Below, in pieces: positions 25,312 to 35,000 of a stretch of DNA of 64,000 nt (positions are counted from its first letter, which is position 1; each line of letters opens with the position of its first letter). A program made the translations under genes and the position numbers. This stretch comes from Gluconobacter sp. Dm-62 (GTDB taxonomy: Bacteria; Pseudomonadota; Alphaproteobacteria; Acetobacterales; Acetobacteraceae). Location of the stretch: positions 124,001-188,000 of the forward strand of contig NZ_JAERLY010000001.1 of NCBI RefSeq assembly GCF_018256155.1. The letters are read 5' to 3'. Below the pieces are notes generated by a model. That model saw nothing but the letters and a program-made list of their open reading frames with translations, searched no databases and was not told the DNA's origin.

Positions 25312-26604
25312 ATGCTGACCCCTATTCTTGTTATCTGCCTGCTCATTTTCCTCAATGCCGTGTTTGCCATGGGAGAAATGGCTCTCATCTCGGCGAAGCG
25401 GCCACGGCTGGAGGTTCTGGCCAAGCAGGGAGTTCGGGGCGCCACGACTGCAATCCGGCTGGCAGAAGATCCGCACAGCTTCCTGCCGACCGTCCAGGTC
25501 GGCATGACGCTGGTTTCGATCCTTGAAGGTACGTTTGGCGGCAGCCAGATGGAAAGCACCGTCACGGCCTGGATTGCCAACATTCCAGCCCTTCGTCCGT
25601 TTGCGAGCGAAGTTTCGATCGTGCTCGTCGTGGCCATGATTACCTTCACCATGCTGGTTTTTGGGGAGCTCATCCCCAAGCAGATCGCATTGCAGCAACC
25701 TGAAGCCATTGCCTCACGGCTGGCGTGGCTTCTGGTCGGTGTGGCAAGGGTTGCACAGCCGATTGTCTGGCTGCTCAGTGGCACGTCCTCACTGGTACTG
25801 CGCCTGCTGCGTGTCGGTCCACTGACCCGTGCCGCCGTAACCGAAGAGGAACTGAAGGCCGTTCTGGCCGAAGGTGCCCGCGCAGGCGTTCTCGAAACCG
25901 ATGAACAGGCCATGATCGAGCGCCTGCTGCGTCTGGCAGACCGCCCTGTCCGCGCCATCATGACCCCGCGTAATGAGCTTTTCTGGATCGATAGACATGC
26001 GGATCAGGAAACACTGGTCCGCAAACTGCGCCAGTCTTCCTATGCCCGGATTGTCGTTTGCGAAGGCGATGTCGATCACCCTGTAGGTGTCATTCTGGCC
26101 AAGGACATCATGGACCGGCTGCTGCTGAAGCTTCCAGTTTCCGTGGATGCGGTCCTGCGCGAGCCTCCGGTCATCCCGGATAGTCTCAGCGCCCAGGATA
26201 TGATTGAGCGCATGCGCGGCGTTAATCTGGGCATCACCTTCGTTTTGGACGAATACGGCTCATTTGAGGGCATCGTGACCCCGTCAGACGTATTCGAGGC
26301 CATTGTCGGTGAGGAAAAAACGGAGTCGTCGTCTTCGGAACTTCAAGCTGCTGAAGGTGAAGACGAATATATGTTTGACGGCTTCATGCCCGCGGACGAA
26401 CTGCGCTCCCGCCTCGACCTGCCGGAACTGCCGGGGGCCGGGGGCTATCATACCCTTGGCGGTGTAATGCTCGCGCTTCTGCGGCGCGTTCCGGCCCGAG
26501 GCGACAAGGTGGCGTTCGGGGGGTGGCTGTTCGAGGTCCTGGAAATGGATCGCCGACGCGTCGGAAGGGTCAAGGTCAGCCGACAGGTTCTCGCCGAGGA
26601 CTGA
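25312..26604 (+). CDS. CNNM/CorC-family membrane protein (HlyC-type hemolysin)
   Basis: Proteins of this family are linked to Mg2+ or Co2+ transport; the older name hemolysin is probably misleading. The 430-residue protein has a DUF21/CNNM membrane domain (residues about 1-195: N-terminal helix with N-A-V-F-A-M-G-E-M-A, later F-G-E-L-I-P-K), a CBS pair (about 215-335: R-A-I-M-T-P-R, I-T-F-V-L-D-E-Y-G, I-V-T-P-S-D-V) and a C-terminal CorC_HlyC domain (about 350-428). It stands alone, converging on the flagellar genes with only nine bases between stops. Confidence 0.88.
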   Translation: MLTPILVICLLIFLNAVFAMGEMALISAKRPRLEVLAKQGVRGATTAIRLAEDPHSFLPTVQVGMTLVSILEGTFGGSQMESTVTAWIANIPALRPFASEVSIVLVVAMITFTMLVFGELIPKQIALQQPEAIASRLAWLLVGVARVAQPIVWLLSGTSSLVLRLLRVGPLTRAAVTEEELKAVLAEGARAGVLETDEQAMIERLLRLADRPVRAIMTPRNELFWIDRHADQETLVRKLRQSSYARIVVCEGDVDHPVGVILAKDIMDRLLLKLPVSVDAVLREPPVIPDSLSAQDMIERMRGVNLGITFVLDEYGSFEGIVTPSDVFEAIVGEEKTESSSSELQAAEGEDEYMFDGFMPADELRSRLDLPELPGAGGYHTLGGVMLALLRRVPARGDKVAFGGWLFEVLEMDRRRVGRVKVSRQVLAED

Positions 26605-26613
26605 TCTGGAAAC

Positions 26614-27048
26614 TCAGGCCTTGCTAACGAACAGGGCCTGCCTGTCGGCAGCAGGAGCATAACTACCCTGATGACCATAGTTCTGCGGCTGAGACGTCGC
26701 AGGCGTTGATGTCAGCAACTCGATGACACGCTTTTGCGCGGTAATCGCCCTTTGCAGAAGCTCACCATTGCGATTGCCCAGCTCTGTCATCTGCTCCAGA
26801 AGATCGCGGTAAGGGAAAGCCGCTGAACCTTCCTGTGCCTTGTTTTCCTCGTCCTCCGGGCGACAAGGGCAGAGATCTTCCCTGCGATCATTTGCCGCAG
26901 AAACTTCGTCTTCCAGCGTCTTGGCAGCATCCTGCTTGTCGGCAAGGAGAGCCAGAGCATCAGGGATCCGCGCTTCCTCCAGCGCTGAATTTTCCGCTTC
27001 AAGAATGGCGATCAGCCGCTGCATGGCTGGAATAATGGAAGCGCTCAT
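26614..27048 (-). CDS. FlgN/FlbY-like flagellar protein
   Basis: The 144-residue protein is mostly helical with heptad-like spacing (R-L-I-A-I-L-E-A-E-N-S-A-L-E, Q-M-T-E-L-G-N-R-N-G-E-L-L-Q). This is the pattern of FlgN-type chaperones and of FlbY, which sits at this place beside flgI and the rod-binding gene in Caulobacter. Sequence alone does not settle which. Its start overlaps the rod-binding gene by four bases, indicating coupling. An acidic middle (R-P-E-D-E-E-N-K) contains two close Cys (C-P-C). Confidence 0.6.
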   Translation of the reverse strand: MSASIIPAMQRLIAILEAENSALEEARIPDALALLADKQDAAKTLEDEVSAANDRREDLCPCRPEDEENKAQEGSAAFPYRDLLEQMTELGNRNGELLQRAITAQKRVIELLTSTPATSQPQNYGHQGSYAPAADRQALFVSKA

Positions 27049-27350
27049 TTCTGCTCCTGCATGGCCAGCATCTGACGATCAATCGCGTCAGTCATTCCGA
27101 TACCGCCGTTATTTTCCATCTGCTTGGCAATCTGTTCCACCAGCATAGGCCGGAACTGCTTTTCCCCTGCCCCGCCGCTGAACATGTTGTCGCTGCTGTC
27201 ATCCGTAGCGAACATCGGCTGAAGCATCTGGTTGATAGCCATCGACTCGAAATCCTGAGCCGATTTCAGTGTCTTGCCAGGATCTGCCTTCTGCCCGTGT
27301 AACGGCAGACCTTGTGATGCAGAGGCGGTGGGCGAGGATACTGTCATCAA
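27045..27350 (-). CDS. Rod-binding protein (FlgJ N-terminal / CheL type)
   Basis: This 101-residue protein contains A-Q-D-F-E-S-M-A-I-N-Q-M-L, then F-S-G-G-A-G-E-K-Q-F-R-P-M-L and I-G-M-T-D-A-I. These mark the FlgJ N-terminal rod-binding domain (F-E-x-x-F/I-x-x-x-M-L and the E-x-x-x-x-x-M-L elements). The muramidase half of gamma-proteobacterial FlgJ is missing, as in alphaproteobacterial CheL-like proteins. It acts in periplasmic rod assembly. It overlaps flgI and the next gene by four bases each. Confidence 0.85.
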   Translation of the reverse strand: MMTVSSPTASASQGLPLHGQKADPGKTLKSAQDFESMAINQMLQPMFATDDSSDNMFSGGAGEKQFRPMLVEQIAKQMENNGGIGMTDAIDRQMLAMQEQK

Positions 27351-28489
27351 CGCATCTCCAGTTCTGCCTGCAGGGCGCCATCAGCCTTGATGGCCTGCAG
27401 AATGCTGATCATGTCTCTTGGCCCCACACCTAGGGCATTCAGTCCCGAAACAAGCTCCCTGAGCGTTGTGCCGCCAGGCACAACGGCCAGATGGTGTGTC
27501 TTGCCCGTATCCACCTTGACGTTGGTGCGGGGCACAACAGCCGTCTGGCCGCCAGAAAATGGCCCTGGTTGGGAGACCTCCGGCGTTTCAGTCACCTGCA
27601 CCGTCAGATTACCCTGCGCCACAGCAACCGTGCTGATCCGGACTTCCGCACCCATGATGATGGTGCCACTGGCTTCGTCCACCACTACCTTGGCAGGCGT
27701 ATCGGGCGTCACCAGCAGATCACCAATCCGAGAGAGTGTGGAAACAGGATCATGATTGCTCAGGTCCAGCAGGACCGTTCGTGGGTCCTGAACAATCGCA
27801 ATTGGTCCGAAAGTGCGGTTGATGATGGCTGCAATGCGACTCGCCGTCGTGAAATCTGGATTTCTCAGACTCAGGTGGAGGTTCGCACGGTGACTGAGGT
27901 CAAAGGGTACTTCGCGCTCCACAATGCCACCATTGGCAATATGACCACTGGTTGGCACGTTTCTGGTGATAGAGGCCGCTGCTCCGCGGGCTGAGAACGC
28001 ATTCGTGGCCAAAGACCCCTGGGCCACGGCATAGACTTCCCCATCAGCAGCCATCAGTGGGGTGACGAGTAACGTACCACCTGTCAGAGACGAAGCGTCG
28101 CCCGCCGCCGAGACTGTGACGTCGATTCGGTTACCACCATGAGCAAAAGCCGGAAGATCGGCTGTCACCATAACAGCGGCAACGTCATGCGTCTGAAGCT
28201 GCGTTTCCTGGTCGCGGATATTCACGCCCAGTCGGTTCAACATGGAAATCAGCGTTTCGCGGGTAAAAATCGTATTGGTCAGCCGATCGCCCGTACCATT
28301 CAGACCTACTACGAGACCATACCCAATCAACTGGTTGCTCCGTACACCTTCCATGTCTGTGATGTCCTTGATGCGGACACTGGCAGCCAAGGTAAAACCA
28401 GGCAAAAGGAGCAGTCCGACGCAAACGAATACAGTCAGTCGCTGCATCAGAGAGCGGAAGAAAGACGAAGGTCGCGTTATAAAGCGCAT
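27347..28489 (-). CDS. flgI: Flagellar P-ring protein FlgI
   Basis: FlgI forms the P ring around the flagellar rod in the peptidoglycan layer. The precursor has a signal peptide ending near T-L-A-A and a mature start S-V-R-I-K-D-I-T-D-M-E-G-V-R. Conserved I-G-Y-G-L-V-V-G-L-N-G-T-G-D and V-N-T-like N-A-L-G-V segments follow; length (380 residues) is normal. Starts at 28489, 28447 or 28558 are possible; none has a clear ribosome site, and 28489 is chosen as a compromise. The rest of the flagellar set lies outside the window. Confidence 0.95.
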   Translation of the reverse strand: MRFITRPSSFFRSLMQRLTVFVCVGLLLLPGFTLAASVRIKDITDMEGVRSNQLIGYGLVVGLNGTGDRLTNTIFTRETLISMLNRLGVNIRDQETQLQTHDVAAVMVTADLPAFAHGGNRIDVTVSAAGDASSLTGGTLLVTPLMAADGEVYAVAQGSLATNAFSARGAAASITRNVPTSGHIANGGIVEREVPFDLSHRANLHLSLRNPDFTTASRIAAIINRTFGPIAIVQDPRTVLLDLSNHDPVSTLSRIGDLLVTPDTPAKVVVDEASGTIIMGAEVRISTVAVAQGNLTVQVTETPEVSQPGPFSGGQTAVVPRTNVKVDTGKTHHLAVVPGGTTLRELVSGLNALGVGPRDMISILQAIKADGALQAELEMR

Positions 28490-28717
28490 GGTCGACGAGG
28501 GGTATCCTGATGCCTGCGAGACAGGTCTGGGGGGCTCAGGTGTTGAGGATGGCCGCATGGGGTAAAGAAACCCCTAACAAAGACGCAGATTTCCGCGCTT
28601 TCCGCTAAACAGAGAAAGCGTGTTCGGGGTTGGCGGATCGCGCTGGGGTAGCTATAAGCCGCGCGTTACCGCCTGCGGCTGTTGGAAGCGGACGTTGGCA
28701 GATCAGCCAGGGATTGG

Positions 28718-29137
28718 ATGCGCATGATTACGCTGCCGCCGGATTATAGGCCCTCCGACAACGAAGAGTTCATGAACCCGCTTCAGGTGGAGTATTTCAG
28801 GCAGAAACTTCTGCGCTGGCGTCTCGATCTGCTCAAGGAAGCGGATGGAACGCTTGCGAGTCTCTCGGAAGGTGGAATCCATGAATCAGACATCACCGAC
28901 CGCGCGAGCGTCGAAACCGACCGGGCCTTCGAGCTGCGGACCCGGGACAGGGCACGCAAGCTGATCACCAAAATCAACATGGCCCTCGAACGTATCGACG
29001 ACGGAAGCTACGGTTTCTGCGAAGAGACAGGGGAACCAATCGGGCTGAAGCGGCTCGAAGCGCGCCCGATTGCAACCCTGTCCATCGATGCGCAGGAGCG
29101 CCACGAGCGCATGGAAAAGGTCCATCGCGACGATTAA
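28718..29137 (+). CDS. dksA: RNA polymerase-binding transcription factor DksA
   Basis: DksA works with ppGpp to reset promoter choice during starvation. The 139-residue protein has the coiled-coil with the tip acidic pair in H-E-S-D-I-T-D-R-A-S and the C-terminal G-F-C-E-E-T-G-E-P-I-G-L-K-R-L-E-A-R-P. Only one of the four zinc-finger Cys is left, the usual form in Alphaproteobacteria. The ATG at 28718 is favoured because AGGG precedes it at good spacing; an in-frame ATG two codons later is the alternative. tRNA-Thr lies 52 bases downstream. Confidence 0.94.
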   Translation: MRMITLPPDYRPSDNEEFMNPLQVEYFRQKLLRWRLDLLKEADGTLASLSEGGIHESDITDRASVETDRAFELRTRDRARKLITKINMALERIDDGSYGFCEETGEPIGLKRLEARPIATLSIDAQERHERMEKVHRDD

Positions 29138-29189
29138 GACTTGCGCTTGGCGCGCTGACCCGTTACGAAGCGCGCCAAGGCAACGGTAC

Positions 29190-29264
<75 letters not shown>

Positions 29265-29439
29265 TTTTCCCTTTCTTTTCAGAAACTTGGATATTTCCTT
29301 AGTCTCGGGACGTTCCTGGACATAAGGCAGCTGTGAGCAGTCGCTTCTGTCAGCTGGAAGTGAATAAGACGTCTGTATGGCGTTACTCGCACAACTATTC
29401 AAAATTGATAGATGGATGGGCTCTCACAGGAGTTCATGC

Positions 29440-29481
29440 ATAAAAAAGGCCGCCTCTCCTTTCGGAGGGCGGCCTTTTTTA
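29440..29481. terminator. Bidirectional terminator between tRNA-Thr and gcrA
   Basis: A-run, GGCCGCC + CTCC, short loop, GGAG + GGCGGCC, then T-run. The stem is symmetrical, so it can end gcrA (minus) as well as plus-strand transcription. Confidence 0.9.
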
Positions 29482-29491
29482 TGCGATATTT

Positions 29492-30190
29492 TTAGTCGCG
29501 CCGATCACGGATTTTTACATAAGCGATGGCTGCATGTTCAGCACAGTAGGGTTTTCCAGAAAGCGGCGTTGCACCACAAAAGTGAAATCCCGGCGTACCC
29601 GGATCACCGATCGGCCAGCAACAGGACGGACCACGACGCGTGGGGCGGTCGATCCCGGCCGTTGAAAAACGCGGCGGTATGGCGGGACGAGGCATAGGAG
29701 CCACACGGGGCTCCGGCTTTGCCACCGCTGCAGGCTCCCGACGAGGTGCCACAGGTTCCTTTGGAGCCGCAGGAGCCGGACGTGACGCGACAACAGGCTG
29801 AGGTGTCCGCTTGGTGGTTTCCGGTAGGGCGGAAATCGTGTTTTGAGCCTGTGCAACAGACTTTTCCGCTGTCTTCTTGTCTGTAGCGGCCGAGACCACC
29901 TTGTCAGAAGAAGAGTCTTTGCCATCTGCAAACAGATCAGACCCGGCAGCATCTGCTGCCTTGGCACGGGACGGGCTTTTGCGACGGGGCGCAGCTTCCG
30001 TCGTTCCTGTTTCGCCATCCGCGGCTTTGCGGTTGCGAATGGGAGACGGACGGGGCGGGAGACCCAGACGATGGGCCTTGCCTACGACGGCATTTTTGGT
30101 GATGGAGAGCTGGCGGCCGATTTCGGCGGTCGAAAGTCCCTGACTCCACAGATCGCGAAGTCTGGCGATCGTCTCGTCCGTCCACTCCAT
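29492..30190 (-). CDS. gcrA: Cell cycle regulator GcrA
   Basis: GcrA binds sigma-70 RNA polymerase and activates promoters with methylated GANTC sites. The product (232 residues from the ATG at 30190, with GGGA upstream) starts M-E-W-T-D-E-T-I-A-R-L-R-D-L-W and continues with the HTH S-T-A-E-I-G-R-Q-L and K-N-A-V-V-G-K-A-H-R-L-G. A long low-complexity linker rich in Ala, Pro, Arg and Lys precedes the conserved C-terminal domain with C-C-W-P-I-G-D-P and Y-C-A-E-H. The linker is longer than in Caulobacter. It ends at a bidirectional terminator. Confidence 0.94.
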   Translation of the reverse strand: MEWTDETIARLRDLWSQGLSTAEIGRQLSITKNAVVGKAHRLGLPPRPSPIRNRKAADGETGTTEAAPRRKSPSRAKAADAAGSDLFADGKDSSSDKVVSAATDKKTAEKSVAQAQNTISALPETTKRTPQPVVASRPAPAAPKEPVAPRREPAAVAKPEPRVAPMPRPAIPPRFSTAGIDRPTRRGPSCCWPIGDPGTPGFHFCGATPLSGKPYCAEHAAIAYVKIRDRRD

Positions 30191-30320
30191 ATGTTCGTTT
30201 CCCTGTCCCGCTTCGGTGCCTGGCCCGATATGCTGTTGGTTTCCAGTCCCGGCCCACCTGACCCGGAACGTCTTCGGGAAGTTTCTTACCAGAAACTCCC
30301 CGCCGCGTCGAAGGCGGTTC

Positions 30321-31511
30321 TTACGCGACCGTTTCCGCGACCCGCTGAAGCTCCACAAGACCGTTCACGACGGCCAGTGCGATCTCGCCCCGCACCAGTG
30401 CCTGCGCGTCCAGCCCGAAGAGCTCACGACGCCAGCCCTTCAAGGCGCCGACATCGGTTTCGCCAAGCGCAATCAGGTCCAGATCATCCGAAGACGCCAC
30501 CAGACGGGGCGCGACCTTATGGTCCTCGCATTTGGCGGCCAGCAAAACCCGCAGAAGCGCCACGAGCGCAGCAGACGGTCGGGCACGCTCGGATTTGGAA
30601 GGCGGCTTGGGAAGTTCGGACTCCGGAAGGTTCTGGGCAATGCTGATGGCCTCAAGCAGCCCTTTGCCCATTTTACCCTCGGCAAAACCGCGGGTCACGC
30701 CACGGATACGCGACAGACCCTCGACCGTATCAGGATGGACAGCCGCGATTTCCAGAAGGCTTTCGTCGCGGATGACGCGCTGGCGGGGAATGTCGGCGTT
30801 CTGCGCTTCCTGTTCGCGCCAGGCCGTCACCTCACGCAGGATGGCAAGCATCCGGCGGTTGCTGGTCCGGGCCTTCAGCTTTTCCCACAGGCGACGTGGA
30901 TCAGGACGGAACGTCTTTTCTTCCGTCAGGACTGCCTGTTCGGAGTCGGCCCAGTGCAAGCGGTCCTGTTCGGCAAGCTGTTTGCGCAGGGCATCATAGA
31001 CAGTCCGCAGATGGGTCACGTCGGCCGCCGCATAAGCGAGCTGCGCCGCGCTCAGCGGACGGGCCGACCAGTCGCTGAAGCGATGCGCCTTGTCGATGCT
31101 ACGACCGGTGATCGCGCCCACCAGACTGTCATAGCCAACCTGATCACCAAAACCGGCCACCATGGCAGCAACCTGCGTGTCGAAAACCGAGACCGGAAGG
31201 CGATCGAAAATATGGAGGAAAATCTCAAGGTCCTGCCGGGCGGCATGAAAAACCTTGGTGCAGTCCGGCTTGGCCAGAAGGGCTCCGAGCGGTGCCAGGC
31301 CGATGCCAGGGGCAAGCGTGTCGATCAGAACGACATCTTCCGTTCCGGCGAGCTGAACCAGGCAAAGCTCCGGCCAGTAGGTCCGTTCCCGGACGAACTC
31401 CGTATCGATGGTCACGAAGGGCTCGTTCTGCAGTTTTTCGCAGATACGGGCCACCTCCTCGCTGGAGGTCAGGAGAACGGGGGTCGGGAAGGTCGGAGCT
31501 TTCGAGCGCAT
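30321..31511 (-). CDS. rnd: Ribonuclease D
   Basis: RNase D is a 3'-5' exoribonuclease trimming tRNA and other RNA ends. The 396-residue protein has the DEDD catalytic motifs: T-I-D-T-E-F-V at the start, H-A-A-R-Q-D-L-E in the middle and the Tyr/Asp motif Y-A-A-A-D-V later. HRDC-like helices follow in the C-terminal half. It lies between trxA and gcrA on the same strand. Confidence 0.95.
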   Translation of the reverse strand: MRSKAPTFPTPVLLTSSEEVARICEKLQNEPFVTIDTEFVRERTYWPELCLVQLAGTEDVVLIDTLAPGIGLAPLGALLAKPDCTKVFHAARQDLEIFLHIFDRLPVSVFDTQVAAMVAGFGDQVGYDSLVGAITGRSIDKAHRFSDWSARPLSAAQLAYAAADVTHLRTVYDALRKQLAEQDRLHWADSEQAVLTEEKTFRPDPRRLWEKLKARTSNRRMLAILREVTAWREQEAQNADIPRQRVIRDESLLEIAAVHPDTVEGLSRIRGVTRGFAEGKMGKGLLEAISIAQNLPESELPKPPSKSERARPSAALVALLRVLLAAKCEDHKVAPRLVASSDDLDLIALGETDVGALKGWRRELFGLDAQALVRGEIALAVVNGLVELQRVAETVA

Positions 31512-31601
31512 GAAACGATCCTACACAAAGCGCAGGATCGTGACCACGCCCCCTGAGCGTCCTTCCCTCACCCGTTTTCCGGGTTGATCAAAAAGAGCCG
31601 A

Positions 31602-31928
31602 TCAGAGGGACTGGTCGATCCAGGCCTTGAGCTGGCTCTTCGGCAGCGCACCCATCTGCTGGGCGACCGGCTTGCCGTCCTTGAAGACGATCAGCGTCGG
31701 GATGCTGCGGACGCCATACTTGGTCGGAGCTTCCGGGTTGGAGTCGATATTGACCTTCGCAACCTTCAGACGGCCCTGATACTCGGCGCCGATTTCTTCA
31801 AGCGCCGGGGCGATCATCTTGCACGGGCCGCACCATTCCGCCCAGAAATCAACCAGAACCGGACCTTCGGACTTCAGGACGTCTGCGTCGAAGCTGCTGT
31901 CGCTGACGGCAACGGTGTTTGCGCTCAT
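31602..31928 (-). CDS. trxA: Thioredoxin
   Basis: The 108-residue cytoplasmic disulfide reductase has the active-site W-C-G-P-C-K (Cys33 and Cys36) and the cis-Pro loop S-I-P-T-L. An AAGGA ribosome site precedes the ATG. It follows addA after 84 bases, the common alphaproteobacterial addB-addA-trxA order. Confidence 0.97.
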   Translation of the reverse strand: MSANTVAVSDSSFDADVLKSEGPVLVDFWAEWCGPCKMIAPALEEIGAEYQGRLKVAKVNIDSNPEAPTKYGVRSIPTLIVFKDGKPVAQQMGALPKSQLKAWIDQSL

Positions 31929-31966
31929 GGGTGTGTTCCTTGTGGCAAATGAAGTTTCTGAAAACG

Positions 31967-31995
31967 GATATCGGCTGCCATGCCCCTCACTGCAA
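31967..31995 (-). promoter_or_regulatory. Possible trxA promoter and upstream stem-loop
   Basis: Minus strand TTGCAG (31995-31990) and GATATC (31972-31967) are 17 bases apart. The -35 overlaps a GCCCCT/AGGGGC stem-loop (31982-32000) that follows the addA stop but has no T-tract on the minus strand. Both boxes deviate from consensus. Confidence 0.35.
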
Positions 31996-32012
31996 GGGGC
32001 TTTTGATGTGGA

Positions 32013-35000
32013 TCAAGACCTTTGCAACGCCTGATCCAGCAGCGAGGACGGAAGTGTGACAACGGCGGGTCCTTCCGTCCAGACCAGAGAACAGTGAATG
32101 TCGTAGCCCGGATGAAGTTGCTCCAGCACGGCACGATAGGCCGCCATCTGACGCAGATAGACGACGGGCGTGCGATCGGCCCGAAGATGCGGATTGCGGT
32201 TCGTCTTGTAGTCGCAGATCCAGATCTGCCCGTCCCCGATCCGCAAACGATCGACCTGCCCGAGTACGACATGCCCATTGCTGACACCGGAAATGGGCTG
32301 CTCCGCACGGCTTCCGGACGCAAAGAGCGGAGCGAGATCGGGATGAGCCAGAACATCCATGACCTGCTGGGCCAGACGCTGGATTTCCTCTTCCGTCAGA
32401 CCCAGCGCCCGGCGGGACAACCAGCGCAGAGCCAGGGCCTCGCGTTCTGCAACAGGAGTTTCCGGCAGAAGCTGAAGCAGACGATGAATCATCGTGCCAC
32501 GCCGCATGGCCTGTTCACGAACCGGCACAGAACGGCCAGCCAGAAGCTCCAGTGGCGAGCGCGCAGCCGGAAGCTCGCCAAACTCCGCACCATCCGGACG
32601 ACTGGGCGCGAGCGGGCGCGTCAGGGCATCTTCGCGCAGGGCAATAAACGGCTTCCAGTCCGGAGCACGCCCCATCCAGTCCGGCAGCGTCGCACAGGGC
32701 GGTTCAACGCCTTTGCCCCGAAATGCGACGGGAGCGAGCGTCCGGGCTTCTTCCAACACGAGCCGTTCGCCCTCCCAGCCGAGATCCATCGGCTCGGAAC
32801 GCGCATTGGCTAGTTGCTGGAACCCGGCCTCGCACTGCCGATACCAGCTTGTATCCGCAGGCTCGCGCTTGGCCCCGGCCCCACAGATCACCAGCCAGTC
32901 ACTGGCGCGGGTCAGGGCGACGTAAAGCAGGCGGTTGCTCTCCGCCCGCGACTTTTCGGCGTCCCGTTCCGACAGGGCCGTCGTGACCTGCGTGCCCATG
33001 TCCTTTTTCGGCACCCAGAGCGGGAGTTCGAACGCCCCCGCCTCTTCCCACAGGAAATCGCTGCCCGGCGGGGGCTTTGAGGTCGTGTCCGGCATGACGA
33101 CCAGACGGGCCTGAAGCCCCTTGGAGCCATGCACGGTCATGACGCGAACAGCGCCGAGCTCACTCTCGGCCTCACGCTTGCTGGTGATCTCGCTGGCTTC
33201 GAGCCAGTGCAGAAAGCCCTGAAGCGACGGCGGGTGCAGCCCTTCATAGCGCAGTGCCGCCGTCAGCAGTTCGTCCACCGGCTCGGCCGCTTCCGGCCCC
33301 AGACGCCGCAGCAGGCGTGTGCGGCCGCCATGCTGGCCCAGTGTTTCGGCAAGCAATCGGTACGGAGACGCATAATCAACGCGCGCATAAAGCGTGGAGA
33401 GCATCTCCCACGCCGCCCGCCAGTCCTCGCGTTCCCGATGCCGTTCGCGCAGAACGGTCCAGAGCGGCTGGCCTTTCGGGCCGAGAGCATGAGCCGTGCC
33501 ATTGCGGGTGGCGAGCGCCATCAGCGAGTCGTCCGTCAGCCCGCCGAGCGGGGATGTCAGAACGGAAGCCAGCGTCAGATCATCCTGCGGCAGGAGCAGG
33601 GCCGCGCAGAGCGTCATGAGATCGCGGACCGCGACCTGCTGCGTCAGCCCGACCCGGACCAGCGTCGCGACCGGCACGTTACGCGATTTGAGAGCCCGAA
33701 TCAGCGAACGCAGGAACGGCGAGCGCCGGGGGACGAGGATCAGCACATCGCCTGCGGTCAGAGGTGCCTGCCCCGGCTGGGGTGGGCGGCCGATCTGCTG
33801 GTCGATCCATTCTGCAAGCGCTTCGGCGAGACGCTGGGGCGCGCTGCGCTGTCCCGTATTGGCGGAGGGCGCGCGCCAGGGCGTCAGGCCCTCGTCATCG
33901 TCCTCGCCCTGAACGACGGGGACGAGCGGCCACAGTTCCACACGCCCCCCCTGTCCCGGACGGGCCGAGACATGCGGACGGAGCGTCTTTTCGCCTTCTT
34001 GCAACAGGCCATGCGCAGCGAGAGGCTGGGAGAACACCGCGTCCACGAAGGACAGGACAGGCGGAACCGAGCGGAAGGAAACGTTCAGTTCCGGATCACG
34101 CCACAACAGCCCGGCATTGCGGACGCGGTCCGCGAACTCGGTGCGCCAGCGATGAAACTCTTCAGGCTGGGCACCCTGAAACCCGTAAATCGACTGTTTG
34201 TAATCACCGACCGCAAAAATGGTACGCGGACGCGGCCCCATGTCCCACGCGCCCTCACCCGCGAAGAACTCGGAGGTCAGCGCCCCGGCAATTTCCCATT
34301 GCAGGCCGGAATTGTCCTGCACCTCGTCCAGCAACAGATGGTCGATGCCGCCATCGAGCTTGTAGAGCACCCAGGCCGCACCCGGATCGCGCAGGAGATT
34401 GCGGGTTTCCTGAATAAGATCGTTGTAATCCACCAGACCACGGGCGGACTTACCGTCCTGAAACGCCGTCAGCATGGGTGCGGCCAGACCGAGCAACGCA
34501 CGGTTCAGCAGCACCAGACGCACGCTTTTGAGGCTGGCCTGAAGATCCACAAGCCGTTGCGCCTCGTCTTCCAGCAAAGGTGCAATGCCCGGAAGGGCCT
34601 CCTGCACCTTCTTGGCGACGATCCGGTTCATCTGCCGCGCGGTTCCCTTGTCCGTCAGCAGGCATTTCGCCCAGACGGCAGGTCCCCGCTCGGCCGGTTC
34701 CGTCCCGAGCCAGGCCAGCATCTGTTCGACGTTGACGCGGGCGCTAGGGGTCACAAGCCCGAGCACGTCCCGCAGTCCGACCCGCAGATCATCTTCCTTC
34801 GGAGGGCGGCAGGCGAGGCTTTCAAGCTCTTCAAGGCTCTGCTGCCCGGCTTTCAGGGCCCTGCGATAGGCACTGACCACGCTGTCCGGCAGGGTCGCCC
34901 AGCGTTCCAGCAACGGACGGGCGCGGCTTTCCTCCATATTCAGCGTGCGGATGCGCTTAAAGAAACTGTCCAGCCCCACCGTGCCCGCAACATCCGCAGC

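Noticed and set aside
31560-31601. ACCCG/CGGGT hairpin after trxA as a terminator
   Set aside because: The stem is only five base pairs and no T-tract follows on the minus strand.
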